From positions 1 to 64,000 of the forward strand of contig NZ_CADIKF010000001.1 of assembly GCF_902859875.1 (NCBI RefSeq): DNA of 64,000 nucleotides. Reading direction: 5' to 3'. The notes beneath the pieces were generated by a model that ran no database searches, had not been told where the DNA came from, and worked only from the letters and a program-made list of their open reading frames with translations. The DNA is from Paraburkholderia solisilvae (lineage in GTDB: Bacteria > Pseudomonadota > Gammaproteobacteria > Burkholderiales > Burkholderiaceae). Made by a program: the position numbers and the translations under genes. This document shows, in pieces, positions 26,164-33,738 of this stretch; position 1 is the first letter of the stretch, and the number at the start of each line of letters is the position of its first letter.

Positions 26164-27081
26164 ATGGCTGCGCGCTCGATTGCATCGCTTTCGCTGTCTT
26201 TCGGTCTCGTCTCGATCCCCGTCAAGCTTTACTCCGCCACGGAGAGTGCGTCGGACGTCCGCTTCAATCTGCTCGCACCGGACGGCTCGCGGGTCAAGCA
26301 GCAATACGTGTCGGAAGCCACCGGCGAGGTCGTGGAGCGCGGCGCGATGAAAAAGGGCTACGAGTTCGAAAAGGACCGATTCGTCGTATTTACCGCGGAA
26401 GAGCTCAAGGCGCTCGAAGAGAGCGCCAGCCACGTGGTCGAGATCGTCGCTTTCATTCCCGAAAAATCCGTCGACCCGATTTACTTCGACAAGACCTATT
26501 TCATTGCGCCGGACAAGCGGGGCGGCAAACCGTACAGTTTGCTGCAGCAGGCGTTGTTCGAAAGCCAGCGAGGGGCGCTTGCGAAATGGGCGTCAAAGGG
26601 CAAGACCCACATCGTGCTGATTCGCCCGACGCAGGACGGCCTGATTTTTCAGCAACTGCTCTTTGCCGATGAAGTTCGTTCGCTGGCGGAATTGCATATC
26701 GAGCACGTTGCGGTCTCCGCAGCGGAGTTGAAGCTCGCACTGCAGATCATCGAGCAGGGCACGGAAGATTCGTATGATCCGGCGGCCTATGAAAACGAGG
26801 AGAAAAAGCGGATTCTCGCCGCCATCGACCGGAAGATCGAAGGCAAGGAGGTCGTGTCGAACGAGCCGGTGGAAGCGGACTCCGGTGCTCAGGTGATCGA
26901 TCTGATGGAGGCGCTGCGCGCGAGTCTGTCCAAAGGTGGCGGCGCGCGGCCGAAAGCCGTCGCGCGCAAAGGCAAGGAGGCCGCGGAGGTCACCGGAATC
27001 GCCGCGCCGCGTACGAGAAAACCCGCGCAGCGCGCGGAGCAGGCGCCGGCTGTTCCCGCCAAGGTACGCGCTCGCAAGTGA
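26164..27081 (+). CDS. ku: Ku protein (bacterial non-homologous end joining)
   Basis: 305 residues. The N-terminus MAARSIASLSLSFGLVSIPVKLYSA is typical of bacterial Ku; the core ring-forming domain runs to about residue 255 with FVVFTAEELKALE, VDPIYFDKTYFI and AYENEEKKRILAAIDRK. A basic, Lys/Arg/Ala-rich tail follows (about 256-305), as in Ku proteins that can thread inward on DNA. Ku homodimers bind broken ends and recruit LigD. No ligD lies in this window. AAGGAG precedes the ATG at 26164 and is clear; 46 upstream codons are open but unsupported. Its stop overlaps the next gene's GTG, so the two are translated together. Confidence 0.95.
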   Translation: MAARSIASLSLSFGLVSIPVKLYSATESASDVRFNLLAPDGSRVKQQYVSEATGEVVERGAMKKGYEFEKDRFVVFTAEELKALEESASHVVEIVAFIPEKSVDPIYFDKTYFIAPDKRGGKPYSLLQQALFESQRGALAKWASKGKTHIVLIRPTQDGLIFQQLLFADEVRSLAELHIEHVAVSAAELKLALQIIEQGTEDSYDPAAYENEEKKRILAAIDRKIEGKEVVSNEPVEADSGAQVIDLMEALRASLSKGGGARPKAVARKGKEAAEVTGIAAPRTRKPAQRAEQAPAVPAKVRARK

Positions 27082-27920
27082 AGCAAAAGAATTCGCACCA
27101 CGATATCTCGGTACGCAAGCTTCAGTCGCTGCTCGGCGTATCGCGAAGCGTGCTTGCCGGCCTGATCGACGCCGGCTTCGTTACGCCGGCGCGCGGTCCG
27201 CGTAACGAATTGCGCTTCACGTTTCAGGATGTGGTGCTTTTGCGTACCGCGTTTCAGCTGCAATCGGCGCGCATATCGTCGCGCAAGATTCTGGCGGCGC
27301 TCGCACGCTTGCGCACACAACTTCCCGACGAGATACCGCTGTCCGGCATACGCGTGAGCGCCGTCGGCAATACGATCATGGTGCGGACCGGGCCGTCGCA
27401 GTGGGACGCGAACACCGGGCAGCTCGAGTTCGATTTTGAAGTTGCCGACATCAAGGGTGATGTCGTGTTTCTCGATGTGTCGTCTGCGAAGAAGGACGCA
27501 CGCAAGCAGGCCGACGAGTGGTATGCGCTCGCGGACCAGCTGGCCGCCGATGCCGATTCATCCGGCGCGGAGCAGGCGTACCGCAAGGCGATCGCGATTT
27601 CTCCGAAGCCGTTCTACAGCGCATATGTGGACCTCGGCGCGTTTCTGTGCGAAGACGATGCGCGTTGTCAGGAGGCGCTTGCCGTCTTCGATGAGGCGCT
27701 CTTGCATTTTCCCGAAGATGCGGTGCTGCACTTCAATCGGGCGGTCGCGCTCGAAATGCTTGGACGGCTCACGGACGCCGAGCGGAGCTACGCGCGTTGC
27801 CTCGAAATCAATCCGCGCTATGCGGACGCGCATCACAATCTTGCGCTCGTCAAGGAACAGCTTGGCGATCAGCAAGGGCTCGTCAGGCATATGAGCGCGT
27901 ATCGGAAGCTCAGTACGTAG
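27078..27920 (+). CDS. MerR-like DNA-binding/TPR protein coupled to Ku
   Basis: 280 residues starting at GTG inside the Ku stop (GTGA overlap). The N-terminal 70 residues look like a MerR-type winged helix: SVRKLQSLLGVSRSVLAGLI, then FTFQDVVLLRTAFQLQ. A linker region (about 80-140) contains a beta-rich segment. The C-terminal half (about 145-270) is built of tetratricopeptide repeats, for example DAVLHFNRAVALEMLGRLTD and ERSYARCLEINPRYADAHHN. There is no membrane segment or signal peptide. Tight coupling to Ku implies a job in end joining or its control, perhaps a DNA-bound scaffold or a regulator. No known Ku partner of this architecture is recalled. Confidence 0.8.
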   Translation: MKQKNSHHDISVRKLQSLLGVSRSVLAGLIDAGFVTPARGPRNELRFTFQDVVLLRTAFQLQSARISSRKILAALARLRTQLPDEIPLSGIRVSAVGNTIMVRTGPSQWDANTGQLEFDFEVADIKGDVVFLDVSSAKKDARKQADEWYALADQLAADADSSGAEQAYRKAIAISPKPFYSAYVDLGAFLCEDDARCQEALAVFDEALLHFPEDAVLHFNRAVALEMLGRLTDAERSYARCLEINPRYADAHHNLALVKEQLGDQQGLVRHMSAYRKLST

Positions 27921-28195
27921 CGAACGCATCTACCGTCGTTCAGGCAAAAATCAGCCCCCGCTCTTTACAAAATCTTAGCGAAAACACTCGCACTCTTTCG
28001 ATGATTCAAACCGGCAATCTCCATAGAATCATCGGGCTCCAGGTACCGAAGCGGACCTCAAGCAAGGGATGGCCCACTCTCGCGGTTGGACGGGCCTTTC
28101 GTTGAACACGCTTGTCAAGCAAGCCGGGTGGCACGCGCACGCGCGACCGATGTGAGGGTTTCACGCGCCCGGTCTGATTATCAGTTGGGGAACAA

Positions 28196-29329
28196 GTGAA
28201 AAAGAAAATTATCGGCGCAGCCGCGTTGTCGGTCTTTGCCGCGGCGGCTCATGCACAGAGCAGCGTCACGCTGTACGGATTGATCGATACCGGCATCGTC
28301 TATACGAACAACCAGGGCGGCAGCAGCGCATGGCAGGAACAAAGCAGCATGCTGTCCAACGAAGTATGGGGTTTGAAGGGCAGTGAAGACCTCGGCGGCA
28401 GTCTGCACGCAATCTTCAAGCTCGAAAACGGCTTCAATATCCAGAACGGCAAGACCACTTACTCGAATACGATCTTTGGCCGTCAGGCGTACGTCGGTCT
28501 GCAGCACGACCAGTTCGGCACGGTGACGCTTGGCCGGCAATACGACTCCGTGGTCGACATGCTCGGCCCGATTGCACTTGCGAACAATGGCGACGGCAAC
28601 AACCTGGCCGCCCACCCGTTCGATAACGACAACGTCGACGATTCGTTCTATATCGACAACTCTGTCAAATATGTGAGCCCGACGTACAACGGTTTGCAGG
28701 CGGAGGCTCTGTACGGCTTCAGCAACACGGCGGGCGGCTTTTCGGACAATCGGGCCTATAGCTTCGGCGTGACGTATAGCATCGGTCCGGTCAATCTGGC
28801 GGCCGCGTATCTGCAGTTGAACGATGGCTCGCTGAACGGGACCGGCGCGGTGTCGAACAACGACTTCGTGAACTTTCCCGCCGCGCGGCAGCGTGTAATG
28901 GGCGTGGGCGGCAACTATACGATCGGGCCGGCCGTGATCGGCCTGCTGTGGACCCATACGCTGTTCGAGAATACCCAACCGGGCGCGAACTCGGTGATTC
29001 AACAGCCGTTCGACACGCTGCACTTCGATAACTACGAAGTCAATGTGCACTACACGGTGACGCCCGCGATCTCGCTGGCCGGCGCGTACACATTCACGCA
29101 AGGTGCGTTTGGCGGCTCGACGGGCTCGGCGGACCCGAAATGGCATCAAGTGACGCTGATGGCGGATTACTCGCTCAGCAAGCGCACGGATGTTTACGTC
29201 GAAGGCGTCTACCAGCACGCGTACGGTGCTTCCGGCTCCGCGTTCGAAGGCGCGTTTATCAATGGTCTCGCGCAGTCGTCGACTGGCAATCAGGTGGCGG
29301 CGACGGTGGGTATGCGCACGCGTTTCTGA
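28196..29329 (+). CDS. Gram-negative general porin (OmpC-like, Burkholderia type)
   Basis: 377 residues. A signal peptide of about 21 residues (KKKIIGAAALSVFAAAAHAQ) is followed by the mature start SSVTLYGLIDTGIVYTNNQG, the hallmark of the betaproteobacterial trimeric 16-strand porins. Constriction-loop and strand segments such as SRQAYVGLQ-like GRQAYVGLQHDQFGTVTLGR are present. It ends VGMRTRF with the terminal phenylalanine needed for outer-membrane insertion. The start is GTG after GGGGA. It allows passive diffusion of small hydrophilic solutes. A strong hairpin follows the gene. Confidence 0.95.
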   Translation: MKKKIIGAAALSVFAAAAHAQSSVTLYGLIDTGIVYTNNQGGSSAWQEQSSMLSNEVWGLKGSEDLGGSLHAIFKLENGFNIQNGKTTYSNTIFGRQAYVGLQHDQFGTVTLGRQYDSVVDMLGPIALANNGDGNNLAAHPFDNDNVDDSFYIDNSVKYVSPTYNGLQAEALYGFSNTAGGFSDNRAYSFGVTYSIGPVNLAAAYLQLNDGSLNGTGAVSNNDFVNFPAARQRVMGVGGNYTIGPAVIGLLWTHTLFENTQPGANSVIQQPFDTLHFDNYEVNVHYTVTPAISLAGAYTFTQGAFGGSTGSADPKWHQVTLMADYSLSKRTDVYVEGVYQHAYGASGSAFEGAFINGLAQSSTGNQVAATVGMRTRF

Positions 29330-29356
29330 ACGCGCGGCGTTTCCCTGAACTTGGTG

Positions 29357-29383
29357 CGCTCCGCGCGGCTGGCGCGGAGCGCG
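29357..29383. terminator. GC-rich hairpin between convergent genes
   Basis: GCGCTCCGCGC (29357-29367) pairs perfectly with GCGCGGAGCGC (29373-29383) around a GGCTG loop, just after the porin stop. No T-run follows, so it may act as a transcript-stabilising stem or a weak bidirectional terminator before the convergent glutathione transferase gene. Confidence 0.5.
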
Positions 29384-29440
29384 TTACATCTCATGTTCGC
29401 TTTTGCTGCCCACGCGCTTGCCGGCGATCAGCGCAAGCGG

Positions 29441-30325
29441 TTATCCGGCATTGCTCGAAACGGACAGCTTGTCCTGCGTGCGGGTTTCGAAGTCGGTGGC
29501 GTCGTGACGCTCGCGCAATTGGCTCGACGGTTCGCCGGAGAGCCGGTTGACCATGCGGCCGCGCTTGACGGTAGGGCGCTGGTCGATGGCGTCGGCCCAG
29601 CGCTGCACATGCCGATACTCGTGCACGGCGAGAAACTCGGCCGCATCGTAAAGCCGGCCTTTGGCGAGGGCGCCGTACCACGGCCAGATCGCGATATCGG
29701 CAATCGTGTATGCGCTGCCGGCCACGTACTCATGGTTCGCAAGCTGCTTGTCGAGCACGTCGAGCTGACGCTTCACTTCCATCGTGAAGCGGTCGATCGG
29801 ATATTCCATTTTCGACGGCGCATACGCATAGAAATGTCCGAAGCCGCCGCCGAGATAAGGCGCACTGCCGATCTGCCAGAAGAGCCACGACAGGCATTCA
29901 GCACGTTGGGCGCTGTCTTGCGGCAGCAGTTCGCCGAACTTTTCGGCGAGGTATAGCAGGATCGCGCCGGACTCGAAAACACGGACCGGCTGCGCGCCGC
30001 TGCGGTCGACCAATGCGGGAATTTTCGAGTTCGGGTTGATATCGACAAAGCCGCTGCCGAACTGATCGCCATCGCCGATTCTGATCAGCCACGCGTCGTA
30101 TTCGGCGCCACGATGCCCTAGCGCGAGCAGCTCCTCCAGCATCACCGTCGCCTTGACGCCGTTCGGCGTGCCTAGCGAATAAAGCTGCAATGGGTGACGG
30201 CCGACCGGCAAAACCTTCTCATGCGTGGGCCCGGAGACCGGGCGATTGGTACTGGCGAACTGGCCGCCGTTTTCCTTCTCCCACGTCCAGACCCGGGGAG
30301 GTGCGTATTCGGATGTTTGCGTCAT
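29441..30325 (-). CDS. yghU: Glutathione S-transferase, YghU type
   Basis: 294 residues, the length of the YghU/Nu-class enzymes. The N-terminal extension (YAPPRVWTWEKENGGQFAST) and PTHEKVLPVGRHPLQLYSLGTPNG precede a thioredoxin-like domain with NPNSKIPALVDRSG and ESGAILLYLAEKFG (glutathione-binding ES pair). The all-helical C-terminal domain has GGGFGHFYAYAP and YTIADIAIWPWYG. Nu-class enzymes show disulfide-bond reductase activity with two glutathiones. The gene is monocistronic, with a short gap on its upstream side that contains no gene. Confidence 0.92.
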   Translation of the reverse strand: MTQTSEYAPPRVWTWEKENGGQFASTNRPVSGPTHEKVLPVGRHPLQLYSLGTPNGVKATVMLEELLALGHRGAEYDAWLIRIGDGDQFGSGFVDINPNSKIPALVDRSGAQPVRVFESGAILLYLAEKFGELLPQDSAQRAECLSWLFWQIGSAPYLGGGFGHFYAYAPSKMEYPIDRFTMEVKRQLDVLDKQLANHEYVAGSAYTIADIAIWPWYGALAKGRLYDAAEFLAVHEYRHVQRWADAIDQRPTVKRGRMVNRLSGEPSSQLRERHDATDFETRTQDKLSVSSNAG

Positions 30326-30600
30326 TGTTCTCGGTCTCCTTGCCGTTGCTCAGGTATGCCGGCAAAGCTTAGCGCATCGCCACATAACGCGCTGAAAGGC
30401 ACTAGAGTGCAAACAGGTTTGGCGCCGGTACCCGCCGATTCGCCTGCCACGAAGGACACTGGATCACAAAGTGCCGCGAGGGGCGGGGCGCACGTGTCGG
30501 GTGTATGGGCGCTACCTGCGCTGCACCTGCTGGTGGAACGAACGCCGCCCTGTTGCCTCGCCGCATAACGGTGCCCGCGAAACGGGCGCAAACCAGTCCT

Positions 30601-31275
30601 TCACTGCTTGCGCGTATAGCGCAACCATACGACGTCGCGATCCAGCCGCTCGACGGATTGAAGCTGCAGATACGCGGGCTTTTTCCATTGTTCCATCGCC
30701 ACTTCGAAGGACGACGTATGCGCCTCGCGGCCGTCGACCAGCGGCATCAGCAGCACGCTGACCTCGTCGACCAGTTGCGCGTTGACGAAGGCGCCCGCCA
30801 CATGGCCGCCGCCTTCGACAATCAGCTTGCCGATCTTCAGTTCACGTTCGAGGGTGTCGACCACGCGCCGCAGTTCGATATCGTCGCGGCCGCCGAACAG
30901 ATACGATGCGCCGATCGATTGAAGATGCGCGAGGTAGTCGTCGCTTACATTTTCTGCAAGCACTTCCACGATATGCGACTCGAGTGCACTAGCGCTTTCC
31001 CACGCAACCCGTCCTTTGGGGTCGATTGAAATCGCATACTGACTCGCATCACGTTGTACAAAATGATCGGTGCGCGCGACCGGTTGTCTGGCGAGACCGC
31101 GTGGATAGTCCTTGCCGTGCGAGATTTCCTGCATCGTCACACGGCCGCATGCCCACGCGTCGGCCTTGAAGCTTGCCGCGGTGTCCTCGTAGCACTGCGT
31201 GGCAAAGTCGAGATTCCAGTTGTCGGTCAGACTGCGGCCGTCGAGCGATGACATCATATGGCAAACGATATGCAT
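30601..31275 (-). CDS. RibD C-terminal/dihydrofolate-reductase-like family protein
   Basis: 224 residues with the reductase fold of RibD_C proteins: it begins HIVCHMMSSLDGRSLTDNW, has WACGRVTMQEI in place of the usual GRxTY motif, and a C-terminal VEGGGHVAGAFVNAQLVDE block typical of NADPH binding. Members reduce pyrimidine-like or folate-like substrates, but many are uncharacterised and this one lacks the RibD deaminase half. It is divergent from a TetR regulator, which probably represses it. The substrate is unknown. Confidence 0.82.
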   Translation of the reverse strand: MHIVCHMMSSLDGRSLTDNWNLDFATQCYEDTAASFKADAWACGRVTMQEISHGKDYPRGLARQPVARTDHFVQRDASQYAISIDPKGRVAWESASALESHIVEVLAENVSDDYLAHLQSIGASYLFGGRDDIELRRVVDTLERELKIGKLIVEGGGHVAGAFVNAQLVDEVSVLLMPLVDGREAHTSSFEVAMEQWKKPAYLQLQSVERLDRDVVWLRYTRKQ

Positions 31276-31429
31276 GGTTTCTCCAGAACAGGCGGGTAAA
31301 TACGGAGGGCCAAAAACTGAAAAACCTTGTTGCGCAAGTACCGTGCCGCGATATTGGATGTTATATTTAATCTAAGTAGTCCGGGTTTTCGAGAGCCCGT
31401 CAGGCGATTTGAATGGAGATGCGTAAGCA

Positions 31430-32014
31430 ATGAGAAAGTCGAGGCAGGAGGCCGCCGAAACGCGGCAGCGCATCGTCGAAGCCGCGTCGAGCAGGTTCCG
31501 TCTGCAAGGCATCGGCAGCACGGGGCTTGCCGACTTTATGGGAGAAGCGGGCCTGACGCATGGCGGCTTTTACAAGCATTTCGCGTCGAAGGACCAGGTC
31601 GTGCAGGAGTCGATGGCGCTTGCGGCCGCCGAACTGACCGAGGTTCTGCGCACGGCCGCGGCGGTACAGCCGGCGAGCCGCGGCCTCAAGGCGATCATCG
31701 ATCGTTATCTGTCGATTGGGCATCGCGACAATGTCGTCGATGGGGGTTGTCCGTTCGTGGCGCTGGCGAGCGAACTTGCGCGCGGCAGCGACGAAGTGCG
31801 TGAGATCGCAACCGCGAGCCTGAACGAGTTGGCGGATCTGATTACCGCGCAATTGCCCGCGCATTATCCCGACCTGCCGGCGGCTGCGGCGCGCAAGAAG
31901 GCATGGGTGATGCTATCCACGATGATCGGCGCGATGAGCGTCGCACGGGTCGTCAACGACGAAGCACTGTCGGATTCGATTTTGCGGGAAACGCGCAAGA
32001 CGCTGTATCCATAA
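31430..32014 (+). CDS. TetR-family transcriptional regulator
   Basis: 194 residues. The N-terminal helix-turn-helix (residues about 8-55) reads ETRQRIVEAASSRFRLQG, then GLADFMGEAGLTHGGFYKHF. The C-terminal ligand domain contains VDGGCPFVALASELARGS, seen in regulators of the AcrR/YxaF-like type. The natural target is the divergent RibD-like reductase gene 154 bases away; the gap holds AT-rich DNA near 31355-31375 but no clear long palindrome. It converges on the RND efflux operon, from which it is separated by a strong hairpin, so efflux control is less likely. Confidence 0.9.
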   Translation: MRKSRQEAAETRQRIVEAASSRFRLQGIGSTGLADFMGEAGLTHGGFYKHFASKDQVVQESMALAAAELTEVLRTAAAVQPASRGLKAIIDRYLSIGHRDNVVDGGCPFVALASELARGSDEVREIATASLNELADLITAQLPAHYPDLPAAAARKKAWVMLSTMIGAMSVARVVNDEALSDSILRETRKTLYP

Positions 32015-32018
32015 AAGC

Positions 32019-32064
32019 AGGCGCGCTTCTTCTTCGTGACGGCAATCGAAGAAGAAGCGCGCCT
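32019..32064. terminator. Long perfect hairpin between convergent genes
   Basis: The 18-base arms at 32019-32036 (AGGCGCGCTTCTTCTTCG) and 32047-32064 are exact inverted copies with a ten-base loop. The hairpin lies between the TetR gene and the convergent outer-membrane-factor gene and is flanked by short A- and T-rich patches, so it most likely ends transcription from both sides. Confidence 0.75.
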
Positions 32065-32109
32065 TTGCGCATAAAAGTGCGCCGACGGGGCGCGCGGCGC
32101 TCAATGCGG

Positions 32110-33738
32110 CTAGTGCGGCGCGTCGGTCTTTTTCACGTCGCCGCTTGCGGTATCGCCAGGGGCATTGCCACTCGCGACTTGCGGCGCCGGCGCCGCATCC
32201 ACTTGCCATCCGCCGCCCAGCGCGCGGAACGTCGCTACCGCGGCACGAGCGGCATCCGCCCGCGTGCCGTCGAGATCGTCGCGTGCAAACAGCAATTGAC
32301 GGTCGGCGTCCAGCACATCGGTCAGCGTGATCGCGCCCGCCTTGTACGCGCGCTCGGACAGGTCGCGCGAGCGCGTCAGCGCGGTCACTTCGTCGTCCAG
32401 TTCATGACGGCGCGCTTCCGTTTGCGTGAGGGTCGTAAACGCATTCTCGACGTCTTCCGCGGCCTTCAGCACCGTTTGACGATATTGCGCGAGCGCTTGC
32501 GCATTTGCGCCGCGCGCGTCGGCGACCTCGGCATCGACTTTGCCGAAGTCGAACAGCCGCCAGCGCAGGCCGCCGGTCACCGCGGGCTGGAATGCGCGTG
32601 CCGTGAACAGATCGCCTGAACTGATGCTGTCGACGCCGAGCAAACCTGAAATGGAAATCTTCGGGTAGTAGTCCGACAGCGCGGCGCCGATCCGTTCGTT
32701 CGACGCCGCAAGGCGCCGCTCGGCGGCAATCACATCGGGGCGGCGGCGCAGCACATCGAGCGGCTGGCTGCTGTCGTCGATCGACGGAATGCCGGGAATC
32801 TCGCCCGGTTGCGCCAATTCCTTCGCATACGTGCCGGGCTGCGCGCCCATCAATACGTCGAGGCGGTTCAGTTGCGCCTCCAGTGCCGCGCGCAGCGTCG
32901 GCACGATGGTTCGCGCCTGTTTCAGGAGCGCGTCGGCCTGCGCGATTTCCCGTTCGTCCGCCGCGCCCGCATGACGGCGCACGCGCACCAGTTCGAGCAG
33001 ACGCGTGTCGGTATCGATCTGGTCCTGTGCGACCGCGAGGCGTGCCTGAAATCCGCGGATCTGCATATACGCGTCGGCGGCATCCGCCGCGACCGTGATG
33101 CGTGTGCCCAGCTGTTCGGCTTGCGCCGCTTGAGCCTCGTTGCGTGCCGCCTCGGCGTCGCGCCGCAATCCGCCGAACAGGTCGATCTCCCAGCTGGCCG
33201 CCGCACCGACGGTGTACTCGCGCTGATCGCGCGTGTAGCCCGGGAAACTCTGTGCGACCGAACCCAGCGGGCTCACCGTGCTCTGATGCTCGATCGACGC
33301 CGATGCGTCGAAATCGACTGTCGGCAGCAGTTGCGCACCGGCCGCGGCGGCGGCGGCACGCGCTTGCTGAACGCGGGCAATGGAGGCGGCAAGATCGAGG
33401 TTTTGCGCGAGCGCTCGCTGGACAATCGCGACCAGCATCGGATCATTGAAGCCGGTCCACCAGGTATCGAGCGGCGGCGGGGGAGCGACGGCTTCGGCCT
33501 GCTGGTCTGTTGTGATGTGGTTGTGGAACGGCGCGAGCTGCGTCGTCGGTTTCACATAGTCCGGTCCGACTGCGCAGCCCGCAAGCGCGGCCGTCAGCGC
33601 GACCGCCGACGCCATGCCGCCGAGCCGGTGCTGAAGTTTGACGCGCGAGACAAGCATGCGCGCACGCGGCGCCGGCGAATCACATAACGCGGTTTGCGCA
33701 ACAGGCGACGGCACCGTGTCAAAGAAAGCGAAAGCCAT
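32110..33738 (-). CDS. RND efflux outer-membrane factor lipoprotein (OprM/NodT family)
   Basis: About 542 residues from the ATG that overlaps the RND pump stop by one base (TGATG). A lipoprotein signal with lipobox ALTAALAGC is followed by AVGPDYVKPTT, the OprM-type start. Two outer-membrane-efflux repeats follow, with AQLLPTVDFDAS and RRRPDVIAAERRLAASNERIG. A second possible start 27 codons downstream (33657) would give a more normal signal peptide but has no ribosome-binding site; coupling favours the overlapping start. The protein forms the trimeric exit duct of the tripartite pump. Operon order is fusion protein, pump, duct. Confidence 0.92.
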   Translation of the reverse strand: MAFAFFDTVPSPVAQTALCDSPAPRARMLVSRVKLQHRLGGMASAVALTAALAGCAVGPDYVKPTTQLAPFHNHITTDQQAEAVAPPPPLDTWWTGFNDPMLVAIVQRALAQNLDLAASIARVQQARAAAAAAGAQLLPTVDFDASASIEHQSTVSPLGSVAQSFPGYTRDQREYTVGAAASWEIDLFGGLRRDAEAARNEAQAAQAEQLGTRITVAADAADAYMQIRGFQARLAVAQDQIDTDTRLLELVRVRRHAGAADEREIAQADALLKQARTIVPTLRAALEAQLNRLDVLMGAQPGTYAKELAQPGEIPGIPSIDDSSQPLDVLRRRPDVIAAERRLAASNERIGAALSDYYPKISISGLLGVDSISSGDLFTARAFQPAVTGGLRWRLFDFGKVDAEVADARGANAQALAQYRQTVLKAAEDVENAFTTLTQTEARRHELDDEVTALTRSRDLSERAYKAGAITLTDVLDADRQLLFARDDLDGTRADAARAAVATFRALGGGWQVDAAPAPQVASGNAPGDTASGDVKKTDAPH

